Part shown: positions 1 through 12,055 of the stretch, piece by piece
Layout: each line of letters starts with the position of its first letter
How positions within the stretch are numbered: the first letter of the stretch is position 1
From: Paraniabella defluvii
Lineage (GTDB): Bacteria; Bacteroidota; Bacteroidia; Chitinophagales; Chitinophagaceae
Direction: 5' to 3'
Length of the DNA stretch: 64,000 nt
Assembly (NCBI GenBank): GCA_019316985.1
Contig: CP079215.1
Span: 4,898,001 to 4,962,000, forward strand
Position numbers and translations under genes: made by a program
The notes under the pieces: generated by a model
What the model was told of the DNA's origin: nothing
What the model saw: only the letters and a program-made list of their open reading frames with translations
The model's database searches: none

Positions 1-495
1 GCTGCTTTTCGCACATTCATTTTTGGCGAGCATAACTGGCACGATTACGAAGCTTACGAGAGAAGCGTGCGTTCAAAAGATTTTTTATACATATTTAACG
101 GAAGGCCCCACTTAGACAATGGCGGACCAATTGATGCCAATCAAAGCCCGTCGGCAAAATCGCTGAAGAAGTTAAGGACCTCCGGATCATTGACATCACT
201 TCAGGCGGATGTCTTTATTACTCCCCGTCCTGTTGAGGAATTGTATGATCTAAGGAAAGACAGCGCACAATTAGTTAATGTAGCGTTGAAGCCGTTATAC
301 AGCAATACTATAAATCAGTACCGGGGTATTCTTACAAGATGGCAGCGGGAAACGGGTGATACAAAGCCTGACCAGCTGACTCCCGATTGGTATGACAGGA
401 AAACGGGCGAGGTACTGCAGGAAAAAGGTGTAAGGGGTGAAATGCCGGGAGCTGCGCGAAAGGCAGACCGGATAAATGTGAAAAGCGTATTTTAA
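1..495 (+). CDS. Sulfatase (family S1), C-terminal part only
   Basis: The reading frame is already open at base 1, so this is the last ~164 residues of a gene that starts outside the window. Sulfatase C-terminal features are visible: a GEHNWHDYEAYERSVRS stretch in which the Arg precedes the substrate-strand region, then PRPVEELYDLRKDSAQLVN, the usual 'RP.EELYDL..D..E..N' signature of the C-terminal subdomain, then TPDWYDRKTGEVL near the end. This pattern is typical of the S1 branch that includes heparan N-sulfatase-like enzymes of Bacteroidota. The catalytic Cys region is outside the window, so specificity is not certain. It lies on the same strand as the HTCS that follows and belongs with the glycosaminoglycan locus. 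Confidence 0.82.
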   Translation, partial: AAFRTFIFGEHNWHDYEAYERSVRSKDFLYIFNGRPHLDNGGPIDANQSPSAKSLKKLRTSGSLTSLQADVFITPRPVEELYDLRKDSAQLVNVALKPLYSNTINQYRGILTRWQRETGDTKPDQLTPDWYDRKTGEVLQEKGVRGEMPGAARKADRINVKSVF

Positions 496-521
496 CATGT
501 GAAGAGATTGTGATACATTTT

Positions 522-529
522 TATGTTTG
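522..529 (+). promoter_or_regulatory. Candidate -7 promoter box (TAnnTTTG) for HTCS 1
   Basis: TATGTTTG fits the Bacteroidota -7 consensus TAnnTTTG and lies 82 bases before the GTG start of the HTCS gene. There is no TTG at the ideal -33 distance, so the call is weak. Confidence 0.35.
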
Positions 530-610
530 AAAGTTATATGAACACACCGGGTTAACGTAATATTGCATAGCCGTTTGCCAGCCGTTTTGCGGTGCGTTTA
601 AATACTTAAT

Positions 611-3600
611 GTGTCAGTAAAGAACTATTTTTCGTGGATACTGATCTGTTGTCTTCAGATCTCTAAATTTATTTCGGGTCAGCCAGTTTCAGGTACTACC
701 GAAAACCGGTATTTCCGAACGATCTCAGTGGATCAGGGATTGTCGCAAAGCACGGTGTTTGTGGTGCAACAAGACCTCCAGGGGTTTATGTGGATAGGCA
801 CACAGGATGGACTGAATCGTTACGACGGGAAAACCTTTACCGTATTCCGCCCCGATAAAAAGATCAGCATAGCCTCTTTTCCAGCTATATCAGGAGTTTA
901 TATACCGATCAGGGCGGCTTATTATGGATTGGAGGCAATAAAGGCGTAAGTTGTTACGATTACAGAAAAGAACGGTTTAACAATTATCCCTTGCAGGTAA
1001 AGCCCGGCGAGTGGTTTATTTCGGGCATTACAGCAGACAGGGATCATAAGCTATGGGTTGCTGCGAATACAGGTGAGCTTTATAATTATGATGCGGCTTC
1101 CGACCGGTTTGTAGCATTTCCGTATCGCGTCAGCGGTAGCCCGGTTCATACCATTCAGCAAATACTTTTTATTGACCGCTACCTGTATTTAGCTACTGAT
1201 AAAGGCGTGTACGAACTTAACCCGGCTACAAAGATGGCAAAAGCGCTTCTGCCCAACCAAATCAATATGCGGATTAACGCATTGCTGCAACAGGGACATT
1301 TGCTGTGGATGGGATCTGAAAACGGGGCCTGTTATGCCTGAACCTCCAGAATAACCAGGTTGCCAGGTATCTTCATCAGCCACAGTCCACAAGCTGCCTG
1401 ATTGATAATGATATCCGTAGTCTTGCCTGGGATCAAACCGGCCATCTCTGGGTTGGAACGTTCCGGGGACTTTCTATAATGGATACAAAGGCCGCAACGT
1501 TCAGTAATTTCGATCATCAAAGTAACCGGCATCTTACATTGAGCCAGAATTCTGTACGTTGTATCTTCAAAGACCGGCAAAATGGAATGTGGCTCGGTAC
1601 TTTTTCGGAGGATTGAATTACTATCATAAAGATGATATCCGCTTTAATATCCTTAGCCAGACTACTGGTAATGTATTGTTAAACGATCAGGTGGTGAATG
1701 TAATCGGGGAAGATCCAGGGGGAGGATCTGGATCGGCACCAATGATAAGGGTATTAATATCTGGGACAGGAAAATGAACCGGCTTTCCTACCTGTCACAT
1801 GCAGAGGCTAACACCAATAGTATCAGCTCTGATAATATAAAGGCTATCACATTTGATGCAGCAGGGAACGCGCTGGTAGGAACATTCAATGCCGGCCTGA
1901 ATGTAATTGATCATAAAACGGGCGCCATCAAAAATACCTGCATAACCCGGCGGATCCTTTTTCTGTAAGCAGCGACATGGTACATGCACTGCTCCATGAT
2001 CGGCAAGGAAGGGTTTGGGTGGGTACCCGTTCAGGACTTAATCGCTTTGACAGGCAGCTGAACAGGTTTAGCCAGTTTGAAAGTGATCCGGCAGGCCGGA
2101 GGCTGAGCTCGGAAGGAATAACCTCCCTGCTGCAGGATCGTAAAGGAAGGATCTGGATTGGTACCATTAATGGCATCAATGCGCTCAACGCCGATTTAAG
2201 CCGTCTTGAAGTATTTGCCGGCAACACACTTTCTAACGAACTGGTAAACTGTATCGCAGAAGATCAACAGGGGCGTATATGGGCAGGTACGAGGGATGGC
2301 CTGAACCTTTTCGATGAGCGGCGGCATAGGTTTGTTCCGTATACAGGAACAGAGCATTCGATTGAGGGCGCTATATTCGGCATTCAGCCAGATGACCAGG
2401 GTGCTATCTGGATTTCAACCAGCAAAGGTTTGCTCAAGCTTTATGATAACTTCAGGAAACTACAGGTATTCAATAACCATACTGGTATGGGTAATATGCA
2501 GTTCAGTTTGCCTGCATTCTGTAAAGCTTCAGATGGTTTGATGCTGTTTGGCGGCATCAACGGCCTTATCTACTTTTATCCGCAGTCTGTTCAGTTAAAA
2601 CCATTTGATCTTCGGGTGGCTTTCACCGGCCTGGATATTTTCAATAGCCATGTTGCTCCGGGAAGCAGTTATAAAGTATTAGATCATTCCATTAATGAGA
2701 CCAGCAGCTTACGCCTGTCACACGAGTACAAACAGTTTACGGTATATTTCAGCACGTTCAATTATATATCTCCTTCCAGCATCCAATACCGCTACCGGTT
2801 ACTGGGATTTGATACTGACTGGCAGATATGCGATAATATTCCCAAAGCAGTTTATACCAATCTGAAGCCTGGCCACTACACATTGGAAGTTCAGGCTACA
2901 GGCCCGCTGGGAGAGAAGAGTCCTGTCAGATCGCTGGCCATCCGCGTGCTGCCGCCATGGTGGAGAAGCAATATATTTTATTTATTGATGATGGTAGTAT
3001 TGGCGGCAATAGGAATTATTGTATACAAAGTTGTAAAGGAACGGATTAAGGCAAAAGCTGCTTTAAGAAAAGAACGTAACGACCGCGAAAGAGCAGAGCA
3101 TCTGAACCAGATGAAAATGGACTTTTTACCAATATCTCGCATGAATTTAAGACGCCGCTAACGCTTATTGTGGCGCCACTGGAGGAAATGTTGAATAAGT
3201 CTGTTCCTGAGAAAAAGCCAGGAAATATCATGAGCGCATGCTCAATAATGCGCAAAGGCTGTACCAGCTGGTTGATCAGCTGATGGATTTCAGGAAGACC
3301 GAACAAGGCCTGAAGAAGCTGGAACTGGCAGAAGGAGATATTGTTCACCTGATGCAGGATATTTTTACTTCCTTCCTGGAGCTGTCTGTGCAAAAAAATA
3401 TTAAGTATACTTTTAAAGCCAACAGGCCGGAGTTTATCTGTTATTTTGACAGGGACGCGATAGAGAAGATATGTAATAACCTTTTGTCGAACGCCTTCAA
3501 ATACACCCGTCCCGGAGACAGGGTAGAATTGGGTTTCGAACATCAGAATGATCAGATGCTGCTTACGGTTAGTGATACAGGGCTGGGCATCGCGTCTGCC

Positions 3601-4672
3601 GACCATGAGCGGGTTTTCGAACGATTCTACCAGGTTAATTATTCCGATGAGAACTGGGGATCGGGGTGGGGCTGGCTTTTGCAAAAAGCCTGGCAGAATT
3701 ACATCGTGGTACAATAGCCCTGGAAAGCGAGCCCGATAAAGGAACGGTATTTACCGTGCGGTTGCCGGTTAGCTATGATCGGCAACCTGGGGAAGCGTAT
3801 AATAATACCCATTACTATAGCCTGTTGCTCGACAATTATTCCACACCGGTTGAAGATGCGGGTGATGAAGAAGAAAAAGAACCGGTGGTACCGGGCTCTC
3901 CGTCTCTCACACAGCATTTACTGATAGTTGATGACAACGTTCAGATCGTGGATTATCTTTCCGGCTATTTTGAGAAACAGTTTGTAATAACAAAAGCATA
4001 CACAGCACAAGAGGCTTTCCAGCGGGTAGAAGAACAATCTCCCGATGTAATAATTTGTGATGTAATGATGCCGGGCACCGATGGGATACAATTTTGTAAA
4101 AAGATCAAACAAAATATTATCACCTGCCATATACCCTTAATATTACTGACAGCAAAAGCGAACCCGCCCACCAGGTGAAGGGGCTTGAGGCCGGGGCCGA
4201 TGATTATGTAACCAAACCTTTTTCACTCCCCGTACTTGATGCCAAGGTTCAGAACATTCTCAGGTCCCGGAGGCGTTTAAAAGAATACTATTCTTCAGCG
4301 ACAGAGATTGTCCCGGAGAATATAGCGCTTAATACCCTGGATGAAGAGTTCCTGCGTAAGGCAATAGAAATAGTAGAGTCCAGTTTGAGCGACCCCGAAT
4401 TTTCTGTACAGAAATTCAGCCGGAATATTGGTATGAGCCGTTCGAGCCTTTATCTTAAGCTGAAAGCTATAACAGGCGAATCTACTACCGATTTTATTAA
4501 GCGCATTAAGTTTAAAAAAGCAGCAGAACTTCTGGAGAGTAAAATGTATTCGGTAACCGAAGTTGCTTACATGTCGGGATTTAGCTCGCTGTCTTACTTT
4601 TCTACATCGTTCAAGCAATATTATGGCAGCTTGCCCACGGAATATACGTCTACGAAGCAAGCTGAGCCATAA
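611..4672 (+). CDS. Hybrid two-component system regulator (HTCS), frameshifted in this sequence
   Basis: One ~1,350-residue HTCS read in eight frame segments. Order: signal peptide (ending near FISGQ); two seven-bladed sensor propellers with repeats such as GFMWIGTQDGLNRYDG and GRIWIGTINGINAL; a Y_Y_Y domain (YRYRLLGFDTDW, ~2,790-2,960); one membrane helix (~2,970-3,030); histidine kinase with H-box NISHEFKTPLTLI (~3,130), N-box NNLLSNAFKYT, G1 box SDTGLGI; receiver domain (IVDDN, phospho-acceptor Asp in VIICDVMMPG, Lys in VTKPF); C-terminal AraC helix-turn-helix (~4,350-4,660). HTCS proteins sense oligosaccharides in the periplasm and activate the neighbouring polysaccharide genes; this one probably senses heparin/heparan fragments. 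Breaks near 856, 1330, 1600, 1720, 1930, 3125, 3665 and 4160 are each repaired by one added base (for example T5 to T6 at the H-box). GTG start chosen because the signal peptide follows directly. Confidence 0.93.
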
Positions 4673-4806
4673 ATGCTAAAAAAATCACCCAATTTGAAAT
4701 AATTAAAACCATCTTTAAAACGCCCTGCTGCTGTAGAGTGGCGTTACTTTGGGATAGAGGAAAGCTATTTTTTTCGTCTATATTATTAAATAAAAAACTG
4801 ACAAGG

Positions 4807-5743
4807 ATGTATGCGATTGCCATTGATGTGGGTAGCACCTATTTAAGATGTGGTTTAATCAATCTAAAAGGTGAAATAAGCTACTCGTTTAAAATGCCTT
4901 CAAAGGACGTGTTGTCCGAAGGGGAGATTATCGCGTTAATCAATGTTGCGGTGCGCAAATGCGCAGGTGCCGCTGAAAGCCAGATTTTGGGTGTTGGCAT
5001 CGGCTTTCCCGGAATTGTAGAAAACAATGTAATTCTCGGAGGTGCCGATAATCTCCCGGGTTTTCATCATGTAAACCTGGGAGCGCTGATAACTGAGTCA
5101 ACCGGTTTAAATGTGGTGGTAGACAACGACGCCAATATGATGGCCTGGGGTGAGATGCAGTTTGGAGCGGGTAAAAACTGTTCTGATGCGGTTTTCTTAA
5201 CTCTTGGAACCGGTATCGGCGGTAGCGCCGTGTGGTTAATAACAAACTGTATGGGGATACCGCAACAAGGGGATGGAATTCGGTCATATTATTATCAACT
5301 TTGACGGTCCTTCCTGTTCCTGCGGCAGCCGCGGCTGCTTTGAAGCCTATGCATCCATTAGGGCGTTGATACAGGATTATGCGCGATTAACCGGAATCAA
5401 TCCTTCCGATTTAAGCAGGAAGATCATTACTGCCAATTATTTCGCAGGAGAAGCCGCGGCCATGGAAGTAATGGAGCGGCACCTCGATTATATGGCAATT
5501 GGTATAACCAGCCTGATCAATATTTTTAGTCCCCAAAAGCTCATTATTGGAGGTGGCATCTCCGACGCCGGCAATTTCTATGAGCAGGAAATCAGCAGGC
5601 GCGTAGCGCAACGGGCAATGCCTGATACTTTTAGTAATTCAATGATCGTGCGTTCAGAAATGGGCAATGAGGCCTGCCTGCTGGGATGTGCCAGCCGTGT
5701 TTTTTCCACTCCCATGCTGTTCCACTCCAATAACTCTTACTGA
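4807..5743 (+). CDS. ROK-family sugar kinase 1 (frameshifted)
   Basis: ROK kinase of about 312 residues that would phosphorylate a cytoplasmic sugar with ATP; in this setting the released amino sugar (GlcNAc/GlcN) is the likely substrate, by inference. Seen: ATP-binding start IDVGSTYLRCGLI, PGIVENN, the substrate and catalytic segment DNDANMMAWGE, LTLGTGIGG, the ROK zinc motif SCSCGSRGCFEAYAS, and a C-terminal IGGGISDAG glycine loop. Two single-base losses between about 5,230 and 5,272 break the frame right after GIGG; adding one base near each restores the family sequence NNKLYGG...EFGHII. ATG at 4807 chosen because IDVGS begins five residues later. It sits 134 bases after the HTCS on the same strand and converges on the next sulfatase. 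Confidence 0.9.
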
Positions 5744-5779
5744 CTAACAGCAGGGATAGTTGCATCGGGTGCAAAAAGC

Positions 5780-7139
5780 CTACAGCATCTTCCCGAAAGG
5801 GTCCCTGTTTTTTTGCACCAGGCTTTAAGATATTCGTTCATTTGCGCCAACTGCTTTTTATATTTAGGTTTTACGGCCAGGTTATCCATTTCGCCGGGGT
5901 CTTGTTCGAGGTTAAATAATTGTTCCCTGATCTGGCCTTTGCTGTACACAATATATTTCAGGTTTTTAGTAATTACCGCCCGCCCGCTGATATCCAGCAG
6001 CTTTTCATTATCTGCAAAATCGGTTTCAATAACGAGCGTGTCTCTTAATGTAACTGCTGGATTATTGAGCCGTTTGCTGATGTCGGCGCCTTTAAGGTAA
6101 CCCGGTGCTTTTATACCGGCTATTCCACAGATGGTAGGAATGATATCAATACCATTACACACCAGGGAAGAATCAGTTTTTGGCTGCTGGCTGCCCAGCC
6201 GCGAGATTATAAACGGAACCCGCGCCGACTCTTCATACAGCACCTGTTTCTGGTTCCATGAATGCGCGGCATAACCATCGCCGTGATCGGCTGTAAAAAG
6301 AATAACCGTGTTTTTTCGATACCGTATTTAGCAAGTGAAGCCAGTACCATTTCTATATACTGGTCTACTTTTTCTACAAGCCTGTTATAGGCCCACCGGT
6401 ATTGCCTCCATTGGTTACCCGTCCAGTTTACAGAGGGTAGGTGCGCGCATTAGACGCCTGCTGGTCCCTGATGATTCTTGGCTCGTTAGCCGGTATGGCC
6501 CAGTTTGCGGGTAGTTGCGGGCATTGATGGGGTGGCGGAGCTGATGCCAATACATCCATTTTCAATGCATCTCCGCGAGCCCATTCACAGATATCATGAG
6601 GATTTAAAAAGAGGCTACCAATAAAAAGGTTGGTCCTTGTTTTCCTTTATAAACCGGGCGCAATAGGAAGGCGTAGCGGCGTCATTATAGTCCTGGAATT
6701 TAGTATTCTCTATAAATTCAAAACCATGTTGACTGATTTTTTCTGCTGGCACCGGTAAGTGCCATTTGCCTACATAACCTGTTTGATATCCTCCGTCTTT
6801 AAAGATCTTTCCCATCATCAACAGGCTATCCGGCCACTGTCCATCCTTTTCCGGCGCATTGCCGATAAATCCGGTTTCAAAAGGCATCTTGCCGCTAAAA
6901 ATAGAACTGCGCGAGGGGGTACATAAGGGCTGTGCACAATAAGCTCTTGTAAAACGTACGCCATTCGCTGCGAGCCGGTCCATAGCCGGCGTATGTAGGT
7001 CCTTGTTTCCTGCATTGCTCATAGCATCGGCGGTTTGCTGATCGGTCATAATAATGAGGATATTGGGGCGATCGGCCGGCTGGCTCCAGGCAGCCAGGTT
7101 GCAAAGAACCAGCAGGATCATTAATAACGTATTGTGCAT
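5780..7139 (-). CDS. Sulfatase (family S1, Cys-type), last gene of the SusC operon
   Basis: Secreted or periplasmic sulfatase of ~455 residues. The N-terminus has a signal peptide ending near AAWSQ. RPNILIIMTDQQ supplies metal-ligand Asp residues, and LCTPSRSSIFSGK is the Cys-type formylglycine motif C-x-P-S-R. GYVGKWHLP is the conserved Lys/His stretch, and the C-terminal REQLFNLEQDPGEMDNLA is the family 'LF.L..DP.E..NLA' signature. The frame is lost between about 6,245 and 6,614, where the central part is spread over other frames, and again near the end. Translated literally, the stop falls at 5737; adding one G near 5,800 gives an ending KKTGDPFGKML with a stop at 5780, which avoids overlap with the convergent ROK gene. 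It removes sulfate from a GAG oligosaccharide; which position is unknown. Confidence 0.88.
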
Positions 7140-7229
7140 AATATACCGTTTAAACGTTCAGGGCCTTCATGTAAAAACTCAGGATTGTTAACTTATGACT
7201 TTAAAATTTTAAACCATTTAATTTTATAA

Positions 7230-10200
7230 CTATTCTTCTCCGTTTGTGCTTTCTCCCCGGTGTTGTAAAGGCAGGTCAATGCTTTCGCCGTCTTTGCAAA
7301 AAACCGAAATAATGGTATTGCCGTTTCTCACTGCTGAAGAAACCAGCGACGATATATGTTGTGTAGCATACCATTCGCCTTTAACTGTAAGTGTAATCAC
7401 TTTCCCTTTGGCCCAGGCATTGGTAATGCTATCCGGCATGTGCGACATATTATGATTCCACCGTGCCTGTCCTATGTCGGGGCCAGCAACGGTTAGTAAT
7501 AAGCGGTTAGGGCTTTCTTTAAACTGCGCCAGCACCGGTGCATCTGCTTTTATCAACATATGGCCTTTTAATACAGCATCAGGCTCAAATACCGCATAGG
7601 CTGTTATACCGGTAGACTGGTGGTGTATGCTATGTGCCATATTATCTTTCTGTAAAATACTATAAGTTTTGGATTGAAGATAGTGTTGGTGGTGTTGTGT
7701 ATCCAGCACAATCATATACTCATAACTGCCCCCGCAGGACTGGTGCCATGATCGAGCCATGCTTTCAGGTAAAAGCCTTCCACGGGGCTGTAGCTGGTGT
7801 TTTTCCATTGATAAGATTGCTGCTTTTCATTTACCCACCGTATCTGTTGTCCTTTGGGGATAATATATTGAAGTCCGTTCTGATCTGTAAAATAACCGCC
7901 ATTGGCCTTTTGTATGGGCTGCGGCTTAATAATATTACCATTAAAATAATTGAGTTTTTTTCATTAGCCTGGTACTGGAACAAGGTGGTTACTGTTGCAT
8001 ACCGGCTATCCCTGTTGCTGATACCGGAACCCAGACAAATAATTTCGTCGCCAATAAAAAACCAGGATTTCCTGGCGCGGAAACTATTGTCGAAAAGCGA
8101 CCGGTCGGTGTCAGGAACACATCGTCTCTTAAATCCAATGCGAAAAGGCCATTCGTACCTTGCTTAAGACCACTTGCAATCACGCTTTCTGAAAAGTTAC
8201 GATGTTTGCCTTCAATATACTTCTGATCGGCCTGCGGATAGTATAATACTTTATCCGCAGGAAGCTTTTTAGTCGTAGCTCCAGGCAGCATCGACCAGTC
8301 AAAGCCTTCATTTAAGCCCATTCCGTCGAAGCCTTCCTTCTCATCGCCCAAGGCAGTAATGAGCATGCCATGGCTCAGGTAGCGACCCATATTGTTTTCA
8401 CCTTTTCCGCCTTCATAGTCCCAAACATATTTGTTGTATCCCTTAACCGTGGCAAAGGCGTTGCCCCGGCGATAAGTAAGCAGGCCCGAATAGGGCATTA
8501 CAGTAGTACCGTCTGAAGGCTTTTGTTGTACACTTCCCATTTGGCGATGGATACGTACCATGAGATTGAGCGTGCCATAAGTGCCGGAGTAGGTAAGTGC
8601 GGGCAACAGCATTTTATTAACCTCGTCCGGCTTTGCAATTGCGTAAATATAGTTGTAAAGTGCCGCCAGCTGCCGGTCGCTGATGCTGTCTCCGGTCATG
8701 CTCATGTAAGCAAAAGCAGGCATACTGTGGCCGTCTATAGAACTGTTGTTTAACGGAAAGCGTCCGCTTACTCCATAATGAATCTGCACGCCGTAAGCAA
8801 TTGCTGCCTGTTGTTTCAATGCAGCCTTCAGGTTTTGCGTAGAGGTAGTATGCATGGCATATTTAGTATCGCTTAGCAACCAGTGGATCAATGCCATTGT
8901 ATTTAAAGCGTTGGTGCCATATGCATTGAGATAAGTTCCCCGGTGATGGTAAATCGAATAATCCGGCTTAAAAGTATCGCTGTATCCCGGTGAAAAAGAT
9001 GCCACATAATCCATGTATTGCTGAAACTGCCCCAGCAACTGCTGTTTGCGCGCACCCTCTTCCATCAGTAAGATGGTGATCAGCTTTACCAGGGCGCCGC
9101 CGCGCACTTTATCAGAGTTTTCGCCCCGCGTAGCATCCAGCTCTAGTAATGCGCCCATGCGGGTATGCCAGATCAGCATATCTACCTGGGGTTGCAGCTT
9201 ATTTTGTGCTTTTAATTCGTCGCGCATCAGGAAGATAGCCGTGGCAATGGGTGTGAGCCGTATTACATGATCTACTGTTCCTATAGCGCTTCCTGAAGCC
9301 CAGCCCTGGTCGAGGAAATAATCAAGCGATGCCAGTAATTTTTCTTTAGAAGATAGGTTGCCGGTTAAGCGGTAATCTGCAGCAAGAGGAAACAATAATG
9401 TTTGCGCTATATTATCAAACACCTGGCCTTCTGCTGCCGGATGCTCATCGCGGATAGCGAATAATGGTACACCATTTACGGTACCATTTATTCTTCGTAT
9501 CTTTAATTGATCGTAGGTCTTCTGCGCTGCTTTTAACCTGGCTTCCATTAGAGCTTCAATACCTGTATTCCGCTGCCTCCAATCCGGAGTTGTATCACCC
9601 AGGATAAGAAACTCCAGCCGGTTGGCAATTTTCCGGCTTTCATCCGTAAGCGCAGTTGTATTGACTTCCTGGTTAAAAACTGCATTATTATAGGCCTTAA
9701 AGGGTTTCAATATTTCATACCCGTCGGCCGAACGCAGGTTGCGTTTTTTGTTTTCAAACTGAAGGTCGGAGCTCCTTTTATTCGATACGAACTTGAGAAG
9801 GGTAAGGTGATCTATAAACAGCTGCCCGTCATTCTGTTGTGTATTTTGAGGAAAGATCACCAGCGCCTGCAAATCATCACTGCCTTTATATCCCTTTACT
9901 TTGGCGTCTTCCTCAAAGCAAACCCATACAGTTCTCCAACCTGTAAAATTAAGGTTCACAGCGAACCTGTATTTAGGCGATTGCCTGGCCGCCGCCAGGC
10001 TGCTTCCGGCCTGAAATACCAATTGGCCTGATACCGGTTTTTCCTGGTACAGCCATATCTTTATACCTCCGAACCGGTCTTTATTATAAAAAGAAGGCTC
10101 ATATATTTCGGGTATCCCTCCGGGATATGGGGTACCTGCTTCCTGCAACCCTTTAAGGCCGGTGATTTCCAGCGATGCTTCTTTTTCCAGCTCCAGCAAA

Positions 10201-10395
10201 GTGAACGTTGTCCTTGCTTATAGTGGGCATCGAAAAAGATAAACTGCTGTTTTGAGCCTTCCATCCTTCATATTCCTGCTCATTTTCAAAACCATATTGG
10301 CCGGTTATGATTTTTGTTGCAGCATTCTCTTTTGATTGTGCGCTTAGTTCAGCACTCCCACACATGGCTATCCCTAACACTAACAGTGTTTTCAT
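7230..10395 (-). CDS. Chondroitin sulfate ABC-type lyase, polysaccharide lyase family 8 (frameshifted)
   Basis: About 1,055 residues, the length of chondroitinase ABC enzymes (~1,000). Signal peptide (MKTLLVLGIAMCGS...LSAQ), N-terminal Lyase_N beta-sandwich (KIWLYQEKPVSGQLVF, NLNFTGWRTVWVCF), alpha-helical catalytic domain, and C-terminal beta domains (GSYEYMIVLDTQHH). By recall of Proteus chondroitinase ABC I (His501, Tyr508, Arg560, Glu653), the candidate catalytic residues are His and Tyr of HHRGTYLNAYG, Arg of GVSGRFPLNNSSIDG, and Glu of VWDYEGGKGEN followed by GRYLSHG. The family cleaves chondroitin and dermatan sulfate, often also hyaluronan, by beta-elimination to unsaturated disaccharides. 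Breaks near 10,200 and between 7,745 and 7,990. It lies 42 bases after a sulfatase and 90 bases before another, inside the heparin operon. Confidence 0.93.
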
Positions 10396-10437
10396 CTTTT
10401 TATTGTACGGATCATTTCCTTAAAATTTGCAGGCGAT

Positions 10438-11989
10438 TTACAAAGCCCTCTTAAAAATAGCCGCGGCTTCGTCATCTTTATAGCGTTTAATTTCTTTCAG
10501 GAGTTGCTTCTTTAGCGACGCCACGGTTGCGCTTTCCTTTGCGTGGTCGTAAATATTATGTAACTCATGAGGATCCTTCCGGAGGTCGAATAGTTCCCAG
10601 CTTTCTACTTTATTATAAAAACGGATCAGTTTATAGCGCTGTGTTCTGATACCAAAATGTGGCGATACCGCATGTTCGCCGTTCTCGTAATAATGATAAT
10701 ACAGGGTATTGCGCGGCGTATATTTTTTACTTTGTAACAAGGGCAAAAAGACTGACCTTGCATGCGTCTGGGAATAGGAGCACCGGCCAGTTCAATAAAT
10801 GTAGGAGCAATGTCAATATTCATTATATAGTCATTGATCACGGTACCAGGCCTTACCACTCCGGGATATCGTAATAACATAGGTGTTCTGAAAGATTCTT
10901 CATACATAAACCGCTTATCAAACCATCCGTGTTCTCCCATATAAAATCCCTGGTCTGACATATAAATTACAATTGTATTTTTAGAAAGCCCGTTTTTATC
11001 CAGGTAGTCGAGCGTTTTACCGATATTGCGATCCAGCGAAGCGGCTGTTGACAAATAGTCTTTCATGTACCGCTGGAACTTCCATTCAGTAAGCGCATTT
11101 CCTTTAGGCATTTTAGTTTCCAGGTCACCCTTTATTTTGTTATAATAGGTAAACCATCTTTTCTTTTGTTCATCGGTCATCCGCCTTACACTATTTTCGA
11201 TTGCCGTGGAATCGTTTTGCTCGTATATTTTCAGATCGTGCGCCATGCGCATGGTTTTGGCGATGGTCATATCCTGCGCTGCTGCTGCTTTTCGTGTTTT
11301 ATAGTCATCAAAGAAATCGTGTGGCAGATCAAAGCTGATACTGTCGTACGTGCCCAGGTCTTCCAGAGCCGGCATCCAGGTGCGGTGTGTAGCCTTATGC
11401 CCTATGACGAGGCAAAATGGTTTAGCAGGATCGCGACGCTCCAGCCAGTTCGTTGCTTCGTCGGTAATAATATCAGTAACATAACCCTGGTAGCGGCGGG
11501 TGGTGTTGCCTGTTTGTATAAAGTCGGGGTTATAGTATTGCCCCTGCCCGGGAAGAATACTATAGTAATCCAGTCCCTGTGGAATACTATCCCCAAGTGC
11601 ATTTTGCCTATCCATGCGGTCTGGTATCCGGCTGTCTGCAAAACTTTGGCAAAGCTCTCCTGGTTGAAATTAAAATTGAAACTTACATTATCTTTAAAAC
11701 CGTTAACATGGCTGTATGTGCCGGTAAGGATGCTGGCCCTGCTTGGACCGCAGATGGAATTAGTTACATACGCTTTATTGAATAACGCGCCTTCCTTTGC
11801 CAGGCGATCGATACCCGGCGTTTGTATTTGCCTGTTCCCGTAAGCACTGATGGTTTGAAATGCATGATCATCTGAAATGATCAATACAATATTCGGGCGC
11901 TGAGCATTCAGGATGCCGGTTAGTATCGTCATTAACAAAGCAAGCAATAAAGCCTGTTTCGTACAAAACCATTTTTTAAACTGCTTCAT
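10438..11989 (-). CDS. Sulfatase, S1_11-like (N-acetylhexosamine 6-O-sulfatase-like), frameshifted
   Basis: About 517 residues with a signal peptide (hydrophobic ALLLALLMTILTGILNAQ) followed by RPNIVLIISDDHAFQTI. The formylglycine motif is SICGPSRASILTGTYSH. KPFCLVIGHKATHRTWMPA, SDQGFYMGEHGWFDKRFMYEE and the C-terminal ELFDLRKDPHELHNIYD are the pattern I associate with the GlcNAc/GalNAc-6-sulfatase branch of S1 (the type found in the Bacteroides thetaiotaomicron heparan locus); I did not run a search. Two breaks (near 11,600 and 10,740) divide the gene into three frames, each repaired by one base. It probably desulfates C6 of glucosamine in heparan, or of galactosamine in chondroitin, saccharides. 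It is followed 42 bases later by the PL8 gene. Confidence 0.87.
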
Positions 11990-12055
11990 TTTACTTTTTA
12001 TTTATCAAACTTTCTTACTTTTTTGAAAACTTACCGCTATACAATCCGCTCTGCT

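Noticed and set aside
3046..3714. A 222-codon open frame on the minus strand
   Set aside because: It lies entirely antisense to the kinase domain of HTCS 1, whose conserved motifs are unmistakable; composition is a reverse-complement shadow.
611..4672. Programmed ribosomal frameshifting or widespread pseudogenes as explanation of the broken frames
   Set aside because: Breaks occur in unrelated genes, nearly all are losses in homopolymers, with no slippery-site plus pseudoknot pattern, and conserved residues are intact on both sides of each break.
11166..11843. A 225-codon open frame on the plus strand
   Set aside because: It is antisense to the S1_11-like sulfatase, including its formylglycine motif; no family features.
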